Source: Clostridia bacterium
Lineage (GTDB): Bacteria; Bacillota; Clostridia; Christensenellales; Aristaeellaceae
NCBI GenBank assembly: GCA_017544935.1
Contig: JAFYDF010000162.1
Coordinates: 1-61,774, forward strand
Direction of reading: 5' to 3'
DNA: 61,774 nucleotides
The notes beneath the pieces were generated by a model. That model did no database searches. It worked only from the letters and a program-made list of their open reading frames with translations, and was not told the DNA's origin. Positions 22,970 to 32,319 of the stretch are shown here, piece after piece. The number at the start of each line of letters is the position of its first letter. Positions within the stretch are counted from its first letter, which is position 1. Made by a program: the position numbers and the translations under genes.

Positions 22970-23998
22970 ATGGATCAGATTGCCGTGGCGGCATTTGAAA
23001 AGGACTTGAAATTTGAAGGCTTTCTGTTGGTGCGCACCAGTGAGCAACGCGCGTCTTCCAATGGCAGCCGTTATCTGGATATGACGCTCAGCGACCGTAC
23101 GGGCGATATGAATGCCAAAATGTGGGATGGCACTGTCACACCGCCCCCGGTGGGCGGCGTGATCAAGCTGCGCGCACAAGTAACCGAGTATAATGGGCGG
23201 CTGCAGCTGCGTGTGAACAAGCTGCGTGAAGCAGAGGAAGGCGAATATGACATGGCGCAGCTGGTGCCCTGTGCGCCTTATCCGCCACAGCAGATGCTTT
23301 CTGAAATCAATGATACTTTGAATGGTATGAAAAATGAAACACTGCGGGTGCTGGTCAGAGAATTGCTCAATATGGCAGGGGATAAACTGATGTATTATCC
23401 CGCAGCACAGAGACTGCATCATGCTGAACGCAGCGGGCTTCTGCATCATACGACATCTATGCTGCATACAGCGAAAGCTATGCTTAAGATCTATCCGTGG
23501 CTGGACGGAGACCTGCTGTGTGCAGGAGTGATTGCACATGATCTGAGTAAGATCAGTGAAATGCAGTCAGATGAATGCGGCAATGTAAATGATTATACGG
23601 TTGATGGATTGCTCCTGGGACATCTGGTCCGCGGAGTAACGCAGGTGCGTGAGGCGGCACGCCGCACGGGTCTGGCCGATGATGATGAATACGTACTGCT
23701 CATGGAGCATATGGTGATCAGTCACCATGGTGAAGCTGAGTACGGAAGCCCCCGTCCGCCTATGTTTCCCGAAGCGGAAATGCTGCATTGGATTGACCTC
23801 GTGGATGCGCGCATGAATGAAATGAACGGTATCGTGCAGCGTACGCCCGCAGGCGCATTCAGCGAAAAGGTCTGGTCACTAGACCGGCGCATTTACCATC
23901 CCCACTATATGGCAGAAGCCGCTTTCGCAGCGGAAAGAGACGGCGAGAAAAAAACGACGCGTCCAGATGCGGATGCAGCTTACCAGGGGCTACTGTAA
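22970..23998 (+). CDS. YhaM-like 3'-5' exoribonuclease (OB fold + HD domain)
   Basis: 342 residues. The N-terminal OB-fold nucleic-acid domain (about 10-95) includes YLDMTLSDRTGDMNAKMWD. The HD nuclease domain (about 140-320) has LHHTTSMLHTAKAM, GVIAHDLSKISEM (HD pair) and HMVISHHGEAEYGSP, all expected metal ligands of YhaM/Cbf1 proteins, which degrade single-stranded RNA and DNA from the 3' end. ATG 22970 is used; the frame opens earlier but overlaps dnaB without a good site. It ends directly at the ATG of mnmE. Confidence 0.9.
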   Translation: MDQIAVAAFEKDLKFEGFLLVRTSEQRASSNGSRYLDMTLSDRTGDMNAKMWDGTVTPPPVGGVIKLRAQVTEYNGRLQLRVNKLREAEEGEYDMAQLVPCAPYPPQQMLSEINDTLNGMKNETLRVLVRELLNMAGDKLMYYPAAQRLHHAERSGLLHHTTSMLHTAKAMLKIYPWLDGDLLCAGVIAHDLSKISEMQSDECGNVNDYTVDGLLLGHLVRGVTQVREAARRTGLADDDEYVLLMEHMVISHHGEAEYGSPRPPMFPEAEMLHWIDLVDARMNEMNGIVQRTPAGAFSEKVWSLDRRIYHPHYMAEAAFAAERDGEKKTTRPDADAAYQGLL

Positions 23999-25336
23999 AT
24001 GTCTGGACTGTACGAGGAAGATACGATTGCGGCACTGGCCACTCCGCCTGGACAGGGTGGCATTGCTATTGTGCGCGTCAGCGGCTGTGCTGCGCGCGCT
24101 TATTTTGAAAAACTGTTCCTTCCTGCTGGTCAACAGAAGGTGGAATCACACCGTATGCTGTATGGGCATCTGCATGATGAAAAGGGAGAGCTGATCGACG
24201 AATGCATGGCTGTTCTGATGCTTGCTCCCCGCAGCTATACGCGTGAGGATGTAGCTGAATTTCATCTGCATGGCGGTCACCAGACGGCGCGTCAGGCACT
24301 TCGTGCTCTATATGCTATTGGTGCTCGGCCGGCTGAGCCCGGTGAATTCACACGTCGTGCATTTCTGAACGGGCGCATCGATCTAAGCCGTGCGGAAGCT
24401 GTTATGCGGCTGATCAGTGCGGAAGGCGAACAGGCTGCAAAAGCAGCACTGCGCCAGCTGGATGGCGGGACGAGTGCTTTTGTACATGATATTCAGAAAC
24501 AGGGAATCGCGATTACTGCCGGCGTGGCAGCGGCGCTTGATTACCCCGAAGAGATTGATGAGAGAGAAGCAGCTGCGGACACAGCATCTCAAGCCAGAGC
24601 CTTAGCCAAACGTCTGACGGATGCTTGTGACGAACGTGCAGCACGTTTGCTGGAAAGTGGGTTTGAGGTCGCACTTTGCGGATTACCCAATGCGGGAAAA
24701 AGTTCATTGCTCAATGCACTTCTGGGTGAAGAACGGGCTATTGTTACCGACATTCCCGGTACGACACGGGATGTGGTGCGGGGGACGATCCTGCTGAATG
24801 GACTAGCTGTGCACCTGAGTGATACGGCAGGAATCCGTACACAAGCCGATACGGTAGAAGCTATTGGGGTAGAACGTGCTCGGGCGGCTATGAGATCGGC
24901 TGATTTAGTGCTGCTTCTCATGGATGGGTCGATGCCAATGACAAAGGAAGATGAGGAACTGCTTCATGAAGCAGAGGTGTATCCGCATCTGGTACTGCTT
25001 AGCAAGGCAGATCTTCCACATGCCTTTGAATACCCTGGGGCGCTTCGAATCTCAGTACGCACAGGAGAGGGATTGAAGGAACTGCGCGAAGAGCTTGCTG
25101 TGCGTGCGGGAGAGATAGGCGAGATGCCGCTTACTGATGCGCGTCATATGCGTCTTGCACGGCGATCGGCATCATTGCTGGCGGAAGCTGCACAGGCTCT
25201 GGAAAACGGCGAACCGCTGGACCTGGCTGCCGTATCGCTGTATGAGGCACTGGATACGCTGGGTGGAATTACGGGCGACCGGGTGGATGAAAAACTGCTT
25301 GATGATATCTTTTCCCGCTTCTGTGTGGGAAAATAA
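23999..25336 (+). CDS. mnmE: tRNA-5-carboxymethylaminomethyluridine GTPase MnmE
   Basis: 445 residues. The N-terminal tetrahydrofolate domain starts DTIAALATPPGQGGIAIVRV; the inserted G domain has GLPNAGKSSLLNALLG (G1), IPGTTRDVV (G2), SDTAGIR (G3) and SKADLP (G4); the protein ends with FCVGK, equal to the canonical C(I/L/V)GK tail whose Cys is needed for catalysis. MnmE works with MnmG to modify U34 of certain tRNAs. Its start abuts the previous stop codon. MnmG is not present in the window. Confidence 0.97.
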   Translation: MSGLYEEDTIAALATPPGQGGIAIVRVSGCAARAYFEKLFLPAGQQKVESHRMLYGHLHDEKGELIDECMAVLMLAPRSYTREDVAEFHLHGGHQTARQALRALYAIGARPAEPGEFTRRAFLNGRIDLSRAEAVMRLISAEGEQAAKAALRQLDGGTSAFVHDIQKQGIAITAGVAAALDYPEEIDEREAAADTASQARALAKRLTDACDERAARLLESGFEVALCGLPNAGKSSLLNALLGEERAIVTDIPGTTRDVVRGTILLNGLAVHLSDTAGIRTQADTVEAIGVERARAAMRSADLVLLLMDGSMPMTKEDEELLHEAEVYPHLVLLSKADLPHAFEYPGALRISVRTGEGLKELREELAVRAGEIGEMPLTDARHMRLARRSASLLAEAAQALENGEPLDLAAVSLYEALDTLGGITGDRVDEKLLDDIFSRFCVGK

Positions 25337-25350
25337 CGGGAGAACATACT

Positions 25351-26607
25351 GTGGCAAAAAGAATGGGCGTTGTTAATAAGCAGCTAGACCGATTTCTGGC
25401 ACATACGTTTGTGTATGCGGCATTGGTTTTTGTTCTGCTGCGCGTGCATAAGGCAGCGCACTTTGAGCAGGTGTTGTATTCTGCATTGGGCATTGAAAGC
25501 AGTTTTCCATTGCTTCGCGTCTTAGTCTATACTGTTTGCGCCGGCGTATATGCGATGTGGATTTTCCGTTGGTGGACCGGGCAACTGAAAAATGCGAACC
25601 CGATGATACTTACTATCGGGGCGATGTTTGTTATTCTCTGGATATCGACTGCTCTGCACCTGGGCAATTCTGGATATCACATTGACTGGCATGCCAGTTT
25701 TGCGCTCATGCTTCTGCTGGATATGGGACTACAGCGAGAACGCAAAAGTGTGCTGAGTGGATTCAGCTGGGCACTGCTGGTATGGGTATTACTGCATCTG
25801 CTTTCTATGGCGATTTATCCAAATGGTTATTCGGGTCTTAAGTTGGAAGAAAATCCGCTTTATGTGCCCGAATGGCTGCTTGGAACGCGCACGATGTACT
25901 TCCGCATCACACTTTCCGCACTGGGATTTGAGGCGGTCTGTGCACATGCCTACCGTGGACGCTGGACTTTACGTACGGTATTCGTAGCGCTGATCGTACT
26001 GGTAACGGTAGTACTTCAACGCGGTGTTACGGCAATGTTAGGTCTGGCTTTTTTGCTCCTTACACTTGCTGTACTGCGCGGGTACGCACTCCCCAAATGG
26101 CTGAATCCTGTGACGATGGCGGCTCTATCTGTATTGCTGACGGCTGTTCTGCTGATTCCACGCAATGAAGCAGGCACTGTGACACAGGCGCTGGGCAAGG
26201 ATGTAACCATGCTCGCACGCACTGATGCATGGCGTGCTGCATTGAATGAGATCCGAGATAAATGGCTGTTGGGTATTGGTCAGCATCCGATTGCTGAAAA
26301 CGAGATCCTGCTAGGTGCAGCGCATACACATAACCAGATGATCGAAGTGCTGCTGCACGGCGGAGTTGCCGCGCTATTAGCCTATCTCGTTATGATCGTG
26401 CTCGCAGGTCGTTCTGTATTGCAGTATCGGCGCTGCGCGGCAGTCAAGACAGCAGCCTTGCTGCTCATGGCTTTCCTGCTTATGGGTACTGCTGAGATTT
26501 TTCATAACGAGCCAATCTTTTATCCGCTGTTTATCCTGGTCTCACGTGCGGACTGCCTCAGTACAGGAAGCACCGAGCTTCCGGATCTGATGCTGTTCCG
26601 CAAATAG
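25351..26607 (+). CDS. O-antigen ligase/polymerase-like membrane protein (Wzy/WaaL)
   Basis: 418 residues with about ten to twelve membrane segments and a large periplasm-facing loop. The diagnostic part is near the C-terminus: ARTDAWRAALNEIRDKWLLG, then GIGQHPIAENE and AAHTHNQMIEVLLHGGV (about 289-345), the R-W-(x)-W-x-G-I-G-H-x-H-N pattern of WaaL/RfaL ligases and Wzy polymerases. It would join or polymerise lipid-linked glycans outside the cell. It starts with GTG after GGGAGA. Its place between mnmE and polA is unusual for a glycan gene. Confidence 0.82.
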   Translation: MAKRMGVVNKQLDRFLAHTFVYAALVFVLLRVHKAAHFEQVLYSALGIESSFPLLRVLVYTVCAGVYAMWIFRWWTGQLKNANPMILTIGAMFVILWISTALHLGNSGYHIDWHASFALMLLLDMGLQRERKSVLSGFSWALLVWVLLHLLSMAIYPNGYSGLKLEENPLYVPEWLLGTRTMYFRITLSALGFEAVCAHAYRGRWTLRTVFVALIVLVTVVLQRGVTAMLGLAFLLLTLAVLRGYALPKWLNPVTMAALSVLLTAVLLIPRNEAGTVTQALGKDVTMLARTDAWRAALNEIRDKWLLGIGQHPIAENEILLGAAHTHNQMIEVLLHGGVAALLAYLVMIVLAGRSVLQYRRCAAVKTAALLLMAFLLMGTAEIFHNEPIFYPLFILVSRADCLSTGSTELPDLMLFRK

Positions 26608-26623
26608 ATTTACAGTCAGAGCA

Positions 26624-26653
26624 TTGTGATAAACTCTTGACAGATGGTATACT
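26624..26653 (+). promoter_or_regulatory. Promoter of the polA operon
   Basis: TTGTGA (26624-26629) and TATACT (26648-26653) are 18 bases apart and 24 bases before the polA ATG. A perfect TTGACA at 26637 is too close to the -10 (five bases) to serve as its -35. Confidence 0.55.
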
Positions 26654-26677
26654 GAACAGGACAGAAAGGACTCCTTT

Positions 26678-29209
26678 ATGCGTGATACGTTTCTTATCGT
26701 AGACGGAAACAGCCTGCTGTACCGGGCGTTTCATGCTTTGCCGCTGATGGATTACAACGGCGTGTATACCAATGCCGTGCACGGATTTCTGAACATGCTC
26801 TTGCGTTGTATACGCGAACGCACCCCGCGCTGGTGTGCAGTAGCCTTTGACGAACATGGACCAACTTTCCGACACACTGCTTATGATGCCTACAAGGCAG
26901 GGCGTGCAGCCACCCCCGATGAGCTGCGCCCGCAGTTTGCTGTGCTGAAAGAGATTCTCTCTGATATGGGACTGGGTGTGCTGAGCCTGAGCGGCTATGA
27001 GGCAGATGATATTCTGGGTACGCTGTCTCTGCAGTGCAGGGAACGCGGAATCAATGCCCTGCTGCTGACCGGTGACCGTGATGCGCTGCAGCTGGTTGAT
27101 GATGAGACGACGTTGCTTCTGACACGCAAAGGTATTTCAGAAATCGAGGAATGCACCCCGGCACGTGTTCAGGAACTGTTTGGAGTTACTCCGGCGCAGA
27201 TCATTGATCTGAAAGGCCTGATGGGTGACAGTAGTGACAATATCCCGGGCGTTCCCGGGGTGGGTGAAAAGACAGCGGTAAAGTTGCTTGCGGAATACGG
27301 CACTTTGGAAAATGTGCTGGCACACGGTAATGAAATCAAGGGCAAACTTGGCGAAAAGGTACGAGACAATGCCGAGCAGGCGCGTTTCTCGCAATGGTTG
27401 GCTACTATCCGCCGCGATATTCCATTGACAGTACGCTATGATGACTGCGAGTGCCATCATCTGACAGACGGCGTCGAGACAATGCGCAAATATGGCCTAA
27501 TGTCAATAGCCAACCGCCTGGCTGCCGAGACAGGAAAAACAGTTGACACGGCAGCAGTCGAAGAAGAGAACTTTGATGACTGGCAGACGTTGACGCCTGA
27601 AACAGTATCCGGACTTTGCAATAAGAAAGAATATCCTGCAGTCTACCTGGGCGAAGAAGAACTTTCGCTGTGCAATGGGAAATCACGCCTTCGCGCGGCA
27701 CTTGGCGGACAGACGGATCTGTTCGCGGCTGCGTCAACGAGCGATCCTTTAGCGGATGCTGCAGAGGTGTGGAAGCACCCGGTAGTGACGCATGACGGCA
27801 AACGTCTGCTCCATATGTTGGCAGGAATCGGACAACAGCTGCCGGAGATAGCCGGGGACACAATGCTTGCAGCATATATTCTCGATCCGCAGGCAAAGAC
27901 CTATCATCTGTCGGCATTTGCTGAAGCAAATGCTTCAGGAGTATGGTTGCTGGCACGGCGGCAGCGCGCGGAAATGAAGAGCCTGGGCGTAGAACGGGTG
28001 TATGATGAACTGGAACTGCCGTTGCTGCGTGTGCTTTTTGATATGGAGCAGGAAGGCTTTGCAGTAGATGCTGAGGTGCTGCGCGAGATTGGAACACGAC
28101 TGTCTGAACGCGAAAACGTCCTGCGCGATGAGATTTATCGGCTTTGCGGAGTAGGCGAATTCAATATCAACAGCCCTAAGCAATTGGGTGAGATCCTGTT
28201 TGAACGTCTTGGCCTACGTACGGGCCGAAAGACGTCACGGGGGTATTCTACGGATGCCGACACGCTGGAAGCGCTGCGGGATGAACATCCTGCCATCGCA
28301 CCGATTCTGGAATACCGGCAGGTAAGCAAACTGCACGGTACATATATCGATGCGCTGATTCGCAAGGTAGGGCCGGACGGTCGTATCCATACGTTCTTTG
28401 ATCAGACCGGTACGGCAACAGGCCGTATTTCCAGCGCTGAACCTAATTTGCAGAACATTCCCGTGCGTAGTGATATGGGACGCGAGATACGTCGTGCATT
28501 TGTAGCGCGGAAAGGCTGGAAACTGGTAGATGCCGACTATTCACAGATCGAATTGCGTATTCTGGCACACCTCTCCGGGGATGCTGCCATGATCGATGCT
28601 TTCCGCAAAGGACAGGATATCCATGCGCGCACCGCGGCAGAAGTCAATGGTGTCGCATTGTCGGAAGTGACACCGCAGATGCGTGCACACGCAAAGGCTG
28701 TCAACTTTGGACTGGTGTATGGGATCAGCGACTTTGGACTGGCGCGTAATACAGGTATGTCTCGGCGTGAAGCGGCAGACTTCATTCAGCGGTATTTTGC
28801 CGCCTATCCAGGTGTTCAGGCATACATGAAGCGTGCAGTAGCTGAAGGATACGATACTGGCGCGGCGCGTACGCTGTTCGGACGCGTGCGCAAACTGCCT
28901 GAACTGCGTTCGCCGAATGTCAACCTGCGCAACTTTGGAGAACGCGTAGCCATGAATGCCCCGGTTCAGGGGACGGCAGCGGATATCATCAAACTGGCAA
29001 TGGTACGCGTGCACGACGCTCTGCGGGCCAAGGGATTGGCCAGCCGGCTGATCTTGCAGGTGCACGATGAGCTGATCGTGGAGGCGCCTGCTGAAGAGAG
29101 CGAACAGGTTGCTGCACTGCTGCGCGATTGCATGGAGAATGTAGCCGAGCTTTCGGTACCGCTGACGGTTGAAGTAAAGACGGGGAGCAGTTGGTATGAG
29201 ACCAAATGA
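26678..29209 (+). CDS. polA: DNA polymerase I
   Basis: 843 residues. Residues 1 to about 290 are the 5' nuclease (FLIVDGNSLLYRAFHA, YEADDILG, GDRDALQLV, GLMGDSSDNIPGVPGVGEKT). The middle third keeps the exonuclease fold (VVTHDGKRLLHML, DTMLAAYILDP) but lacks the catalytic DxE pair, so proofreading is probably absent, as in many Firmicutes. The polymerase domain has motif A DADYSQIELRILAHLSG, motif B HAKAVNFGLVYGISDFGLAR and motif C LQVHDELIVEAP. It serves repair and Okazaki fragment maturation. Overlaps coaE by 14 bases. Confidence 0.97.
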   Translation: MRDTFLIVDGNSLLYRAFHALPLMDYNGVYTNAVHGFLNMLLRCIRERTPRWCAVAFDEHGPTFRHTAYDAYKAGRAATPDELRPQFAVLKEILSDMGLGVLSLSGYEADDILGTLSLQCRERGINALLLTGDRDALQLVDDETTLLLTRKGISEIEECTPARVQELFGVTPAQIIDLKGLMGDSSDNIPGVPGVGEKTAVKLLAEYGTLENVLAHGNEIKGKLGEKVRDNAEQARFSQWLATIRRDIPLTVRYDDCECHHLTDGVETMRKYGLMSIANRLAAETGKTVDTAAVEEENFDDWQTLTPETVSGLCNKKEYPAVYLGEEELSLCNGKSRLRAALGGQTDLFAAASTSDPLADAAEVWKHPVVTHDGKRLLHMLAGIGQQLPEIAGDTMLAAYILDPQAKTYHLSAFAEANASGVWLLARRQRAEMKSLGVERVYDELELPLLRVLFDMEQEGFAVDAEVLREIGTRLSERENVLRDEIYRLCGVGEFNINSPKQLGEILFERLGLRTGRKTSRGYSTDADTLEALRDEHPAIAPILEYRQVSKLHGTYIDALIRKVGPDGRIHTFFDQTGTATGRISSAEPNLQNIPVRSDMGREIRRAFVARKGWKLVDADYSQIELRILAHLSGDAAMIDAFRKGQDIHARTAAEVNGVALSEVTPQMRAHAKAVNFGLVYGISDFGLARNTGMSRREAADFIQRYFAAYPGVQAYMKRAVAEGYDTGAARTLFGRVRKLPELRSPNVNLRNFGERVAMNAPVQGTAADIIKLAMVRVHDALRAKGLASRLILQVHDELIVEAPAEESEQVAALLRDCMENVAELSVPLTVEVKTGSSWYETK

Positions 29210-29807
29210 GCCCTTTGTGCTGGGCCTTACAGGCGGTATTGCCTGCGGGAAAACGACTGTAGCGCGCTATCTGCATGACCTTGGAGTGCCTGTGCTGGAT
29301 GCGGATGCCATTTCCCGCAGCCTGACAGCAAAAGATGGTGAAGCACTTCCTGCAGTTCGGAAGGCCTTTGGTGACGACGTATTTAATGGCGACCAGCTGG
29401 ACCGCCGAGCACTGGGAAGAATCGTTTTTTCGGATGAGGAGAAGCGCCGCGTCCTTGAAGAAATCCTGCATCCGATGGTTATCGGACGGATGAAAAGGGA
29501 AACCGATGCGCTGGAGACACCTATTGTAGTCTGGGACGTGCCACTTCTTTATGAAGCTGGCATGGACGCACAGTGTGGCGAAGTCTGGTGCTGCTATGTG
29601 AGCGAAGCTGAACAGGTGAGCAGGGTAATGCGACGGGACAGCCTGTCACGTGAAGAGGCGCAGGCACGCGTGAACAGTCAAATGCCCATGACAGAGAAGC
29701 GCCAACGGGCGACACATACCATTCATACAGCCGGCAGCCTTGCGGATACACGCCGCCGCGTGCGCGGGTTGCTAGGCGAATTGCGGAGGAGAAACGGGCT
29801 TGAGTGA
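29196..29807 (+). CDS. coaE: Dephospho-CoA kinase
   Basis: 203 residues. P-loop GLTGGIACGKTTVARYL (about 9-25), VLDADAISRSL (about 33-43, CoA-binding Asp), EEILHPMVIGRM and VWDVPLLYEAG (about 109-119) are the recognised CoaE motifs. It phosphorylates the 3'-hydroxyl of dephospho-CoA in the final step of CoA synthesis. The ATG lies 14 bases inside polA, an arrangement common in Firmicutes. It overlaps the transglycosylase gene by eight bases. Confidence 0.95.
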   Translation: MRPNEPFVLGLTGGIACGKTTVARYLHDLGVPVLDADAISRSLTAKDGEALPAVRKAFGDDVFNGDQLDRRALGRIVFSDEEKRRVLEEILHPMVIGRMKRETDALETPIVVWDVPLLYEAGMDAQCGEVWCCYVSEAEQVSRVMRRDSLSREEAQARVNSQMPMTEKRQRATHTIHTAGSLADTRRRVRGLLGELRRRNGLE

Positions 29808-30519
29808 GAAAAAGCCGGCAGAGCGGAAACCGCGCAGCCAGAAGCATGGAAAAATCGGCAGCGGTGTAAAAGCAAGGCCTACTCGCACAAAAAAGAAGAG
29901 CGGCATAATCCCCTGGCGAGTCATGACTGTACTGGGGTTGGTTTTCCTAATCGCTGTGTTGGGATTGGTAATCAGCCGCAGCCATCTGACTCGGCTCGAG
30001 CGTGAGCGGGAAGAGGCACAGGCAGCGTACGAGCGCGAAGTAGCGAGACATACGGTGGCCTATCGCGGATGGATCGAAAAATATGCGAACGAGAATGGCA
30101 TTGAACCAGCATATGTTGCGGCGATTATTCTGCGTGAGAGCAGTTATGATCCGCGTGCTATCAGCAGTGTCGGTGCACGTGGCCTGATGCAGCTGATGCC
30201 CAACACGTTTGAGCAAGTACGCAATGCTCTGAAGGAAAACACCACCTTCGAAGATATGTATGATGCTGAGACCAATATACGATACGGTTGCTGGTATCTG
30301 GGCTATCTGAGCCGGATCTTCAACGGGGATCCGATCGAGATGGCATGTGCATACCATGCTGGGCCTAACAACGTAAAATTATGGATCATGAATTATGCTG
30401 CTGACGGTGAGAACCTGCAGCTGGACGAAATTCCTATGGAGGATACCCGTTATTATGCCGGAAAGGTGCTTAATGCATATGCGATCTATTTTCAGCATTA
30501 TTACCCGGATCCCGCTTAA
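29800..30519 (+). CDS. Membrane-anchored lytic transglycosylase (SLT family)
   Basis: 239 residues. A basic N-terminus and one membrane helix (about 40-58) anchor the protein; a short coiled segment follows (about 62-85), then the SLT domain: AAIILRESSYDPRAISSVGARGLMQLMP holds the catalytic Glu (ES motif, about 113) and the GLMQLMP motif (about 127-133), with ACYHAGP-type AYHAGPNNV near residue 188. It cuts peptidoglycan between MurNAc and GlcNAc. The start is TTG (29800) after GGAGGA. The following binding-protein gene starts 47 bases inside this gene. Confidence 0.92.
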   Translation: MSEKKPAERKPRSQKHGKIGSGVKARPTRTKKKSGIIPWRVMTVLGLVFLIAVLGLVISRSHLTRLEREREEAQAAYEREVARHTVAYRGWIEKYANENGIEPAYVAAIILRESSYDPRAISSVGARGLMQLMPNTFEQVRNALKENTTFEDMYDAETNIRYGCWYLGYLSRIFNGDPIEMACAYHAGPNNVKLWIMNYAADGENLQLDEIPMEDTRYYAGKVLNAYAIYFQHYYPDPA

Positions 30520-32053
30520 GCGTGCGGTAGCATTGGTTCTCTTTCTGACCATGTTGCTTGGAGTGTCAAGTGCGGAGTATTTCAACAGAGATGGTATTCA
30601 TTTGGGTATCATTTCGGTTGCGACTGTGCGTACGAATCCGTTGACTCCGGTTGAGAGAGAATTCATGTCGCTTACCAATATGGTTTATGAGGGACTGATG
30701 TATCTGAATGATGACTATCAGCCTCAGCCCTGTCTTGCAGAACGCTACAGCAGCACAACGGATGGCAGGACATGGTATTTCTACCTGCGTACAGATGTGA
30801 CTTTTCATGATGGTACACAGTTGACTGCATATGATGTGGCTGCTACTGCTGAAGAGATTCTGCGGCTGGCCAAGGATGGAGAAGGACGATATGCGTCATT
30901 GAAATACTTCATCAATTCCATCTCGGCAAGCGACAGTCATACGGTCGTAGTGAAGACGAACCGCGCTAATTATGGCTTTCTCTATGCTATGACCTTCCCG
31001 ATCCTGAAAGCAAGTGAAGTCCAGGCGGATAATCCCGTAGGCACAGGACCGTATTATCTGGATCTTTTTGAGCCGGGCACTTACATGCTTCTGAGCGCAT
31101 ATACCGGTTGGTGGAAGAATCTGCCTGATTATCGTCAGATCCTGATTAATTTCTTTGCAACGAACCGCGAACTGATCTCCGCTTATGAATACGGCAATGT
31201 AGATGGCGTACTGACACGCGCAATCACCGCGGCTCAGTACCGCGGTGCTGCCACGGCATATAACATCGATTACCGTACCACGCAGCTTGAAACGCTGTTG
31301 CTGAACAACAATGTCCGTGAACTGAGCGATGTGCGCGTGCGTCAGGCCATCCGCTATATGATTGACATGGATGACCTGGTTAATAACGTGTATTATGGCA
31401 TGGTAACCCGTACGGATACTCCGCTGATTCCGGGTACATGGACTTACTGGAATGACGGGAATAAGCAAGAGTATAATCGTCAGCGTGCCATGGAGCTGCT
31501 GGACGAAGCGGGCTGGAGCACATACAACGATGATGGCGTGCGCACTAAGGTGATCGACGGCAAGATTGCCAATTTGCATCTGCGGTTCTATGTGTACGAA
31601 GAACAGGACAATTCCGTTCGCGTGGAAGTAGCAAACCGTATTGCTGACCAACTGATGACAGTAGGCGTGGAATGCCGCGTGGAGACCATTACATACAAGA
31701 CTGCGGCAGAACGCCTGAAGGCCAGCAATTTCGACCTGTGCCTTGCTGCTTTCAATGTGGATTTTACACCCGATCCCGGATACCTGCTGATCTCGGGCAA
31801 TACCTGCAATTATGTGCGTTATAAAAACACAGAAATGGATGACCTCATTCAGAAAACATTGCGTTCTGCCCAGGAATTCAGCGATTACTCCGCTGCACTG
31901 CAGAGAATCCAGGCAATGTATTGGGAGGATTGCCCATTCGTATGCTTATATTACCGCAATGGCGCAATCCTGACACGTGAAATGTTCACGGATGCCCGTG
32001 ATGTACGCGAGCCGGAAGTTCTGCGCGGAATCGAAAGCATAAAAAGACGCTGA
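30473..32053 (+). CDS. Oligopeptide/dipeptide-type substrate-binding protein (SBP family 5)
   Basis: 526 residues. The signal peptide reads through IPLKRAVALVLFLTMLLGVSSA (about 14-35). The mature protein has the family 5 pattern: LTPVEREFMSLTNMVYEGLMYL, LRTDVTFHDGTQLTAYDVAAT (about 125-145), VGTGPYYL, and RQAIRYMIDMDDLVNNVYYG (about 302-321). These proteins bind peptides or nickel complexes for ABC import. ATG 30473 (or 30479) is chosen because the signal peptide starts there; it overlaps the transglycosylase gene by 47 bases. No permease genes follow. It may capture muropeptides released by the transglycosylase; that link is inferred from position. Confidence 0.85.
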   Translation: MHMRSIFSIITRIPLKRAVALVLFLTMLLGVSSAEYFNRDGIHLGIISVATVRTNPLTPVEREFMSLTNMVYEGLMYLNDDYQPQPCLAERYSSTTDGRTWYFYLRTDVTFHDGTQLTAYDVAATAEEILRLAKDGEGRYASLKYFINSISASDSHTVVVKTNRANYGFLYAMTFPILKASEVQADNPVGTGPYYLDLFEPGTYMLLSAYTGWWKNLPDYRQILINFFATNRELISAYEYGNVDGVLTRAITAAQYRGAATAYNIDYRTTQLETLLLNNNVRELSDVRVRQAIRYMIDMDDLVNNVYYGMVTRTDTPLIPGTWTYWNDGNKQEYNRQRAMELLDEAGWSTYNDDGVRTKVIDGKIANLHLRFYVYEEQDNSVRVEVANRIADQLMTVGVECRVETITYKTAAERLKASNFDLCLAAFNVDFTPDPGYLLISGNTCNYVRYKNTEMDDLIQKTLRSAQEFSDYSAALQRIQAMYWEDCPFVCLYYRNGAILTREMFTDARDVREPEVLRGIESIKRR

Positions 32054-32094
32054 TACATATATTTTCTCCAGAGAAGAAACTGCATATAAGCATT

Positions 32095-32140
32095 AAAGGG
32101 AATTGGCAGAGCAGGCGTACCTGTTCATCCAATTCCCTTT
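32095..32140 (+). terminator. Terminator after the peptide-binding protein gene
   Basis: AAAGGGAATTGG (32095-32106) and CCAATTCCCTTT (32129-32140) form a perfect 12-bp stem with a 22-base loop, followed by GATCTTTGATT. It lies 41 bases after the stop codon. A-rich bases on the other side could also help to end the SRP RNA transcript from the minus strand. Confidence 0.75.
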
Positions 32141-32171
32141 GATCTTTGATTACGCATGGGGTAAAAGAATA

Positions 32172-32279
32172 CTACGCACCGGGCGCTCCTGCGGCACACG
32201 TCAGCGGACGCTTATTGCTGCTTCCTTCCGGACCTGACAAGGTTCGCGCGGCGACGTCGCACAGGACTCGATGCGTAGC
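32172..32279 (-). ncRNA. ffs: Signal recognition particle RNA (4.5S type)
   Basis: On the minus strand the conserved domain IV core reads TTGTCAGGTCCGGAAGGAAG followed by CAGC (rc of 32217-32240), the SRP54/Ffh binding loop. The ends close with a perfect helix, CTACGCA (32278-32272) with TGCGTAG (32178-32172). The total length of about 107 nt without Alu domain sequences identifies the short bacterial form. A well-placed sigma-A promoter lies upstream. The RNA guides membrane-protein ribosomes to the Sec machinery. Confidence 0.95.
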
Positions 32280-32285
32280 TCGATT

Positions 32286-32314
32286 ATTATAGCAGACGAT
32301 AATGCGCTTGGCAA
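32286..32314 (-). promoter_or_regulatory. Promoter of the SRP RNA gene
   Basis: On the minus strand TTGCCA (32314-32309) and a perfect TATAAT (32291-32286) are 17 bases apart; the first base of the RNA helix lies 8 bases downstream of the -10. The promoter starts immediately after the stop codon of the neighbouring kinase gene. Confidence 0.88.
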
Positions 32315-32319
32315 GCCCT

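Noticed and set aside
26637..26653. TTGACA followed by TATACT upstream of polA as a promoter
   Set aside because: Only five bases separate the two boxes; the usable -35 for this -10 is TTGTGA at 26624.
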